From the NCBI GenBank assembly GCA_045651685.1, contig JAZRSV010000004.1, forward strand, positions 1 through 60,268: a stretch of DNA of 60,268 nt, read 5' to 3'. The notes under the pieces were generated by a model. That model saw nothing but the letters and a program-made list of their open reading frames with translations, did not search any database and had not been told where the DNA came from. The DNA is from CAKVLS01 sp045651685. Lineage in GTDB: Bacteria > Bacillota > Clostridia > Christensenellales > UBA1242. Each line of letters begins with the position of its first letter. The first letter of the stretch is position 1. This document shows, in pieces, positions 54,820-60,268 of this stretch. A program made the translations under genes and the position numbers.

Positions 54820-54821
54820 TT

Positions 54822-55505
54822 TTATAAATGGAATTTTTTGCTGGTGTCGTTTTTTAATATTCTAAAACCAAATATCAACGAACCAAGTATTGCCAAACCA
54901 CAAACAAGCATGTTTATTTGGTTTATTAGCTTAAATGTGTCAAACTTGGCATAAACCATAACGCAAGACATTACAAACAACAGTACATATATAACAAAAA
55001 ATGTCGATACAAAATCTTTTCTTCTTTTGCTAGCTAGAGTGATTAGTATTAATACAGCAGCTGTTGTTAGTGCTACGGCAGGTATGACATATTTTATTAA
55101 CCAAGCACCGCTTGCTATAGCGTTAGTTGATAGCAATATACCAAGTATGCCGACAAATTGAAAAAATATTTTTTCAAAAATACTGCGATCAGACAATATG
55201 TTGTGGCCAACAAGTATCCACACATATAATAAACTTGCAAATACAACCAAGCTCCACAATATGCCAGATTGTTCGTATGTCATAAAGTTGATAAAAGCGC
55301 ATATTACCATTGTGCTTATTGAAAAAAACAAAAACAATCTAAACAAAAAGTATTTTGTTTTTACTGTAGTGTCGGTAGTGGTGCGGGTTAAATAAAACTC
55401 TGATTTTTTACTATTGCTATTGTCTGACTCTAGGTCATTAAAACATAGTGGGCAATATTTTTGGGTGCTGTCAGTGTCTATATTGCATTTGTTACAATGT
55501 TTCAT
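54822..55505 (-). CDS. Zinc-ribbon membrane protein paired with the acyltransferase (DUF6320-like)
   Basis: 227 residues. An N-terminal zinc ribbon (MKHCNKCNIDTDSTQKYCPLC) is followed by six to seven membrane segments (from ~50). This plan, next to a condensation-fold acyltransferase, matches the DUF6320 family. Its ATG overlaps the upstream gene's TGA (ATGA), so the two are coupled. Function unknown; an export or partner role for the acylated product is plausible. Confidence 0.78.
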   Translation of the reverse strand: MKHCNKCNIDTDSTQKYCPLCFNDLESDNSNSKKSEFYLTRTTTDTTVKTKYFLFRLFLFFSISTMVICAFINFMTYEQSGILWSLVVFASLLYVWILVGHNILSDRSIFEKIFFQFVGILGILLSTNAIASGAWLIKYVIPAVALTTAAVLILITLASKRRKDFVSTFFVIYVLLFVMSCVMVYAKFDTFKLINQINMLVCGLAILGSLIFGFRILKNDTSKKFHL

Positions 55506-56779
55506 AGTTGTGCCTCCCAATAATTGCTACTAATATTTACATTTACACCAAGACTTGCAAGGGTAGTAAAAAATTCTCTTTCTAGGTTGTTTTCTACAAA
55601 CATCCTTGCAACAGAGATGTTGGTTTGGTTGTTGTATGTTATAACGCTCATTTGTTGCTTGCAACTATAAGTTGGTGCAATACATACATTAAACTCTTTT
55701 ACATAAGGCACCGCGCTACTTGGCAAGTCAACTATGCCTAGGTTGCTTATATTGCCTGTTTGTAAATTTTCACCAACTCGAGCGTAGGTCATACTTATAA
55801 CAAAATCTTTTAAGAATAGTGGCGCGATTTTTAATAGCCAATTTTTTTCGTTTTTTACATTGTCATGTATAAGAGCATCAAGACGATCTTTTGATATACC
55901 TTCTTTAATTTGTATACTGCAAGTCTCGATGCATTCTTTTAGAGTAAGTGGTTTTTCAAAGTTATGACTAGGTCTTGCAAACAAACTAAAGTTGCGCAAT
56001 GTATTGCTAGAATAGTGCTTGCGCATATCTGCAGGTACAAGTATGCTTATTCTTTTGTTTTTAACTTTTTTGTTGCGTATAAAGTTGTTGTATAGACAAA
56101 ACATATATAGTCCAGCCAAAAAGCCAGTGACTGTTGCGTTGTACTCTTTGGCCAAAGCTTTTAATTTGTCGGTAGGTACTTTGCCAGTTATGATGCCGCA
56201 GCCGTCATAGTCAAAAGGTGTGCCGTCAGTTTTGAAAACTTTTTTCTCTTTTGGCAATTTTTGAGATTTTGACTTGTAGTTGGCTACATAGTTGTCTGCT
56301 TGATCAGCATTGGTAAAAGGCGACAAAATAGATTTTACTTTGCCTTCGGTCTTAATATCTTTGCCTGTTAGTAGTAAGTACTCAATAATAATAAACTTAA
56401 ACACTTGCAAAACGCCATTGCCGTCTGATAGTGCATGAAAGTTAACAATAGATATTTTGTTGTCGCGATAATATATCTTAAACAAATAGTCGTTGTTTTC
56501 TTTTTGGTCGATATATCTTAAAAAGTTTGGCTCTTCTTCTCTTATAATAAATGGTTTGTCATTTTGCTCTAGGTAGTACCAAAAAAAGCCTCTTTTTAAC
56601 TTTGTCTTAAAAGTTGGTGTTCTATCCAAAACGATATTAACTGCTTGTTCTAACTTGCTCTTGTCTACTTGATCTTTTAATATACAAGAAAAACAAAAAA
56701 CATTGGGTCTGCGCTCATTGGTTATGGCAGGGTATAGTTTGGCAGCATTGTCTAACGGATACCAGTTTTTCTTTTTCAT
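55502..56779 (-). CDS. Condensation-fold (alcohol acetyltransferase-like) acyltransferase
   Basis: 425-residue CoA-dependent acyltransferase-superfamily protein. The catalytic HxxxDG motif is intact in FHALSDGNGVLQ at about residue 115. TILVPADMRKHYSSNTLRNF resembles the late core strand with the DFGWG-like partner region. N-terminal WYPLDNAAKLYPAI is typical of the group. Substrate unknown: an alcohol, a lipid or a glycopeptide. It is coupled to the zinc-ribbon membrane gene, a pairing that recurs in clostridia as far as I recall. ATG after AAGGAC. Confidence 0.82.
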   Translation of the reverse strand: MKKKNWYPLDNAAKLYPAITNERRPNVFCFSCILKDQVDKSKLEQAVNIVLDRTPTFKTKLKRGFFWYYLEQNDKPFIIREEEPNFLRYIDQKENNDYLFKIYYRDNKISIVNFHALSDGNGVLQVFKFIIIEYLLLTGKDIKTEGKVKSILSPFTNADQADNYVANYKSKSQKLPKEKKVFKTDGTPFDYDGCGIITGKVPTDKLKALAKEYNATVTGFLAGLYMFCLYNNFIRNKKVKNKRISILVPADMRKHYSSNTLRNFSLFARPSHNFEKPLTLKECIETCSIQIKEGISKDRLDALIHDNVKNEKNWLLKIAPLFLKDFVISMTYARVGENLQTGNISNLGIVDLPSSAVPYVKEFNVCIAPTYSCKQQMSVITYNNQTNISVARMFVENNLEREFFTTLASLGVNVNISSNYWEAQL

Positions 56780-57017
56780 AAATGTCCTTAAAAAAAATAG
56801 TCTTTACATATAATGTAACATATTTATTATAATAGACATTTATATATAAACCAAACAAAAATAAGTAAAAATTTTGTAAAAATTGCTTTTTATATTTGTT
56901 AAAAACTACTTTTGGTCAATTAGGATAAAATTTTGCAAAGATTTAGCGATTTTTTTTGAAAATGCCTATTGCAAAATGAAAATTCTTATAGTATAATTTT
57001 TTCACGGTGGTGAAATT

Positions 57018-57560
57018 ATGTATACAGAAAATTTAACAAATATGTATGTAGAAGCTTATAAAGATGTGCCAAAAGTTCAATATGTGGCAACAGCATCTAC
57101 AACAGATTTTAGTAGAGAAGATCGTAGAGATATTATATTAGTAAATAGTGGCAACAATGTTAATGCATACATGGTTGGCGAAGGTCCAAAACCTGTAGGT
57201 CAATGCTGCTTTATAGAGAGAAATAGCTTTATCGAAATAGCATCTGCCAATGTGTCACAAGACTTTAGACACAGAGGTGTAGGCAGTGCAATGGTTGCGA
57301 TGATTAATGAAATCGCAAGAATAAGAGAAGCAATGTTTATCACTTTAGATAGCAAAAGAGAAGCATATGCTTTTTGGAGTAAACTAGGTTTTACAACAGC
57401 TGGCTTGCAAACTTGTGACATGGGAGCTCTTATCACTATGGATAGAGATGTTTATCAAACTTGCCCACTAAAAACTTTTGAAGAAAACGAAAATTATGTT
57501 GCTCCAGTAAAAACTCCAACATCAAAGAGAAGAGTTGTAGAAAAGATCGAACAACAATAA
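57018..57560 (+). CDS. GNAT-family N-acetyltransferase
   Basis: 180 residues. The acetyl-CoA loop is VSQDFRHRGVGSAMVAMI at ~93-110 (R/Q-x-x-G-x-G/A), followed by ITLDSKREAYAFWSKLGFTTAG, the standard late strand and helix. The N-terminal part carries the sugar/amine-binding side of unknown specificity, and the C-terminal 20 residues are basic. ATG with GGTGGTGAA. It sits alone between the acyltransferase pair and the DHHW gene. Confidence 0.85.
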   Translation: MYTENLTNMYVEAYKDVPKVQYVATASTTDFSREDRRDIILVNSGNNVNAYMVGEGPKPVGQCCFIERNSFIEIASANVSQDFRHRGVGSAMVAMINEIARIREAMFITLDSKREAYAFWSKLGFTTAGLQTCDMGALITMDRDVYQTCPLKTFEENENYVAPVKTPTSKRRVVEKIEQQ

Positions 57561-57565
57561 AAATA

Positions 57566-57602
57566 AAAAACACATCGCAAAATTGTGATGTGTGTTTTTT
57601 TG
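57566..57602 (+). terminator. Terminator of the GNAT gene
   Basis: AACACATCGCAA-AA-TTGTGATGTGTGTT with T tail. Confidence 0.8.
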
Positions 57603-57647
57603 TTAAAACAAATGTATTTGTGCGGGTTAAACTTTTTGTTTATATAA

Positions 57648-57680
57648 AAAAAATAGGCATGTTTTTATGCCTATTTTTTA
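57648..57680 (-). terminator. Terminator of the DHHW gene
   Basis: AAAAAATAGGCAT-GTTTTT-ATGCCTATTTTTT; T tract on the minus side just after the stop. Confidence 0.85.
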
Positions 57681-58784
57681 TTATAAACTTGCTAATTTTG
57701 TTGGTACTCTTTGTACACATTCTTCGATAATAACATCGCTATCTGCAATGTATTGAGTTAGCTTTTCAAAACCGTTAGCATTGTGTAAAAATTTTACTTG
57801 GCTTGCAGATTGAGCAAAGCATTCGCCCCAATATGTCGCTGTAGAAAAGCTATCGCCATATATAAATATGTTGATGTCACTTGTTGTGGTAGAATCTACA
57901 ACTGTTAGTAGATTGTCCAAAGTAGAGTAGGTTGTTGTGTTGTCATAGATAAGTTGTGGACAAGTTTCTTTTAGATAATCTGTCAAAAATAATGTGCCCG
58001 CAAGGTCGCCACTATAAGTATAAGTTGTTGTCTCAAAGGTATCTGCAACAGGTATAACTGCATCAGGATACATGCTCTTGATAGCGTTGATTATTTCTAA
58101 ATAACCATAATGTGCGCCAAGTTTGTTCCAGTGGGTATCATACTTAAAGTATAGTTGGCCTGCATCTTTGTTTGATACAAGGTTGTCTTTGCCATATATA
58201 ACAGGTACTGGGCACTGTTTTTCTTTTAGATATTCGACCAGTTGGTCGCAAGCAGTATAAGTTGTGTTGTACATTCTGTCATATTCTGGGTATATCATTT
58301 GCTTTTCTGGTGCTAGATATACAACATATTTTTTGCCAATGCTATTTAGGTAATTGTATTTTGCCATAATACCATTATAAATTGATTCTAGATCTTTGTT
58401 GCTTAATTTGTATGCGCCGTTTACTGATGCTCTTGTGTTGTAAGACTCGTAATAAAGCCAATTGTTTTTGCCTTTAGAAGTTATTAGGGGTAGTATAGAG
58501 TTGTCAAAAACTTTGAACTCAAGATAAGAATAAGCTTTTACCAAATCTGATCTGTAAGGGAAGTTGTCATTAAAATAAGCTTCTACATCTTCAGAAAAGG
58601 TAGGGTATTTCAAAAACATGTCAGCTAGCTTTGGTGCCTGTGCCATAATTCTGTTTTCGTAGTTTTTGCCAGCACTTGCGCCAAACATCCACAATATAGG
58701 AAAAGATGTTATTATTAAGCCAAAAATAATTATAACTATTAGACTGGTTATTCTAAACTTTTTTGTTTTTGTTTCGGTTGTCAT
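57681..58784 (-). CDS. DHHW/AlgX-AlgJ-like O-acetyltransferase
   Basis: 367 residues. One N-terminal membrane segment (~15-36) anchors an extracytoplasmic SGNH/GDSL-type domain. KYDTHWNKLGAHYGY at ~195-209 is the diagnostic D(T)HW motif (catalytic Asp-His), and IYGDSFSTATYWGECF near residue 310 has the nucleophile Ser. FNDNFPYRSDLVKAYSYLE is the common N-terminal stretch. Its partner MBOAT gene is just upstream (18 bp), so acyl groups moved across the membrane are probably passed to a secreted glycan. ATG with AAAAGGAGGG. Confidence 0.9.
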   Translation of the reverse strand: MTTETKTKKFRITSLIVIIIFGLIITSFPILWMFGASAGKNYENRIMAQAPKLADMFLKYPTFSEDVEAYFNDNFPYRSDLVKAYSYLEFKVFDNSILPLITSKGKNNWLYYESYNTRASVNGAYKLSNKDLESIYNGIMAKYNYLNSIGKKYVVYLAPEKQMIYPEYDRMYNTTYTACDQLVEYLKEKQCPVPVIYGKDNLVSNKDAGQLYFKYDTHWNKLGAHYGYLEIINAIKSMYPDAVIPVADTFETTTYTYSGDLAGTLFLTDYLKETCPQLIYDNTTTYSTLDNLLTVVDSTTTSDINIFIYGDSFSTATYWGECFAQSASQVKFLHNANGFEKLTQYIADSDVIIEECVQRVPTKLASL

Positions 58785-58802
58785 AATATATCCCTCCTTT
58801 TG

Positions 58803-60224
58803 TTAAAATTGTGCATATATAAATGGACTAGCTGTGCCTGATATAACTATAGGTATGCATAGCAATAGCGAAGTAAACAGCAGTGCATAAGACAATATGT
58901 CAAATGTTAATATTAACTTTTTGTTGTTGGTGTTGTATATGTTTGTCTTGATAAAGTTGTATATAGGTGTGGTAATAACAGCGCCAAATATTGTTATCAA
59001 AATTATAACCCATGACATGTATGGTAAGTAAGCTGTCGCGCCATGTATAAACAACATACTGCCAAGCATATTAAATGCATATGATAATGATGGTGCCCTA
59101 AAGAATACCCAACCAACCATAACAACAAGTAGTGTATATATATGTTTTAGAGCTTTTGGTAGTTTGTCCAAAAATCTTTTTATCGGTGGCAATTTTTCTA
59201 CTACTATAAATATGCCATGCCACAAACCCCATACAAGATAGGTTAGAGCAGCGCCATGCCACAAACCACACAACACAAAGATCAAAAATGATGCAAGGTA
59301 CATTCTTGTTTTGCCCTTTCTGTTGCCGCCTAGTGGTATATAGATATAATCTCTAAACCAGCTAGATAGTGAGATGTGCCATCTACGCCAAAATTCTTTG
59401 ATACTGCTAGAGATATAAGGGTGATCAAAGTTTTCTTTTAGCTCAAAGCCAAACATCTTGGCAAGACCTATAGCCATGCTTGAGTATCCTGCAAAGTCAA
59501 AGTAAATTTGCAATGTATACATTATAACGCCAACCCAAGCAGTGACACCACCAAGAGCATTGGCAGGGTTGTTAAATATTATGTTGGCATATCTTGCAAA
59601 ATAGTTTGCAAGTATAATCTTTTGACCAAGACCTATCAAAAAGCGTTTTAGACCATCGCAAAAACTATCTATAGTGACGGTACGATTTTCGATTTGGCCT
59701 TTGATATCTTTGTATCTTACAATAGGACCAGCAACTATAGTTGCAAAAAACGAAAAGTAAACGCCAAGTTTTATAAAGTTCTTTTCGGCCTCAATTTCGC
59801 CTTTGTATACATCAACAAGATATGATATAGCTTGAAAGGTATAAAAAGATACACCAAGAGGCAAGGCAATACGCAAAATGCCCAAATTATGGTCAACAAA
59901 CCAACCAATAATAGTATTAAACATCTGACTAATAGCCATTAGGTACTTAAAAGCAACCAAAATAGCTAGGTTAAATACTATACCTATTATTAGATAGCGT
60001 TTTGCTTTGGTGTTTTCTTTATTTTTTTGCACACCCCTTGCGAGAGCGTAGTTGATAGCAAGAGACCCAACTAGCAAAAATATAAAAAATGGTTCGCCAA
60101 AAGCATATAAAAATAAGTTTATTACAAACAGATAAACATTTTTCCATTTGCCCCTAAAGACAAAATATAAACCTATTATTATAGGTAAAAATAAAAACAA
60201 AAATATAGCACTATCTATATACAT
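58803..60224 (-). CDS. MBOAT-family O-acyltransferase (AlgI-like)
   Basis: 473 residues, about ten membrane segments, moves acyl groups across the membrane. Family marks are QIYFDFAGYSSMAIGLAKMFGF, SIKEFWRRWHISLSSWFRDYIYIPLGGNRKG (the WRRWHIS and FRDYIYIPLGG blocks) and the catalytic His in LCGLWHGAALTYLVWGLWHG. ATG with TTGGAGGAC upstream. With the DHHW protein it forms a surface-polymer O-acetylation unit. The bases to its right (60225-60268) show no gene. Confidence 0.93.
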   Translation of the reverse strand: MYIDSAIFLFLFLPIIIGLYFVFRGKWKNVYLFVINLFLYAFGEPFFIFLLVGSLAINYALARGVQKNKENTKAKRYLIIGIVFNLAILVAFKYLMAISQMFNTIIGWFVDHNLGILRIALPLGVSFYTFQAISYLVDVYKGEIEAEKNFIKLGVYFSFFATIVAGPIVRYKDIKGQIENRTVTIDSFCDGLKRFLIGLGQKIILANYFARYANIIFNNPANALGGVTAWVGVIMYTLQIYFDFAGYSSMAIGLAKMFGFELKENFDHPYISSSIKEFWRRWHISLSSWFRDYIYIPLGGNRKGKTRMYLASFLIFVLCGLWHGAALTYLVWGLWHGIFIVVEKLPPIKRFLDKLPKALKHIYTLLVVMVGWVFFRAPSLSYAFNMLGSMLFIHGATAYLPYMSWVIILITIFGAVITTPIYNFIKTNIYNTNNKKLILTFDILSYALLFTSLLLCIPIVISGTASPFIYAQF

Positions 60225-60268
60225 AGGTTGTCCTCCAACTAAAAGTTAACATATTTGTTATTTTTTTA

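Overview
The window reads as a chromosomal segment of a low-GC, endospore-forming member of the Bacillota, most likely an uncultured clostridial (gut-type) lineage. This rests on very AT-rich DNA, the order ftsA-ftsZ-(unknown)-spoIIGA-sigE-sigG-ylmC-nrdR, a full-length spoIVA, T-box and S-box leaders, and many U-tailed intrinsic terminators. No ribosomal RNA, CRISPR array, prophage or intact transposase was found.

Layout. 1-2.0 kb: a nucleoside phosphorylase, a GNAT and a Nudix gene. 2.1-4.2 kb: murA-divIB closed by a terminator. 4.3-6.8 kb: ftsA-ftsZ from its own promoter. 6.9-11.2 kb: an unknown gene, then spoIIGA-sigE-sigG, ylmC and nrdR. 11.3-15.8 kb: feoA-feoB, der-plsY. 16-17.5 kb: spoIVA behind a sigma-E-like promoter. 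17.5-23.2 kb: accessory genes around a seven-tRNA cluster, including two membrane zinc-ribbon proteins, a metallo-beta-lactamase-fold hydrolase, a histidine-phosphatase relative without its RHG motif, two unknown proteins and a phosphoesterase. 23.2-24.3 kb: an IS-like insertion carrying one cargo gene, sitting inside a bidirectional terminator. 24.3-31.7 kb: galU, tcdA, a histidine phosphatase, an RNA uracil methyltransferase, two membrane proteins, S-box-metK, tRNA-Lys, a GNAT. 31.7-41.2 kb: a winged-helix regulator pair, T-box-aspS, a Na/Ca exchanger, alr, rsmD, T-box-glyS, a large bitopic protein, dut. 41.2-51.1 kb: a P-loop kinase, ldh, tRNA-Glu, comEC-holA, a membrane protein, an M28 peptidase, a membrane-anchored XRE regulator, rpsT, murI. 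51.1-54.7 kb: an HD protein, an amidase, a split HipA-type kinase pair, a histidine phosphatase. 54.8-60.2 kb: a zinc-ribbon/condensation-fold acyltransferase pair, a GNAT, and a DHHW-MBOAT surface O-acylation pair.

How the genes work together. The first third is envelope synthesis, division and the early sporulation cascade: SpoIIGA processes pro-SigE, SigE should drive spoIVA, and a sigma-F/G-like site precedes sigG. The middle is translation and amino-acid/SAM supply under RNA control: the Asp T-box ends in UGGC and the Gly T-box in UGGA, matching the GCCA of tRNA-Asp and the UCCA of the tRNA-Gly encoded here. The right end looks like cell-surface modification.

Most notable: (1) a HipA kinase split into a core ORF and a downstream N-subdomain-like ORF, with no adjacent hipB; (2) an insertion that cuts a terminator in two with a 7-bp repeat and carries an unknown gene; (3) a recurring set of SD-less genes whose -10 box lies only 5-10 nt (usually 6) before the start codon, suggesting common leaderless transcription; (4) a glycine T-box with what looks like an ultrashort Stem I; (5) an S-box whose P1 strands also enclose the terminator; (6) several enzymes with lost or changed signature residues (FeoB G4, histidine phosphatase RHG, ComEC C-domain).
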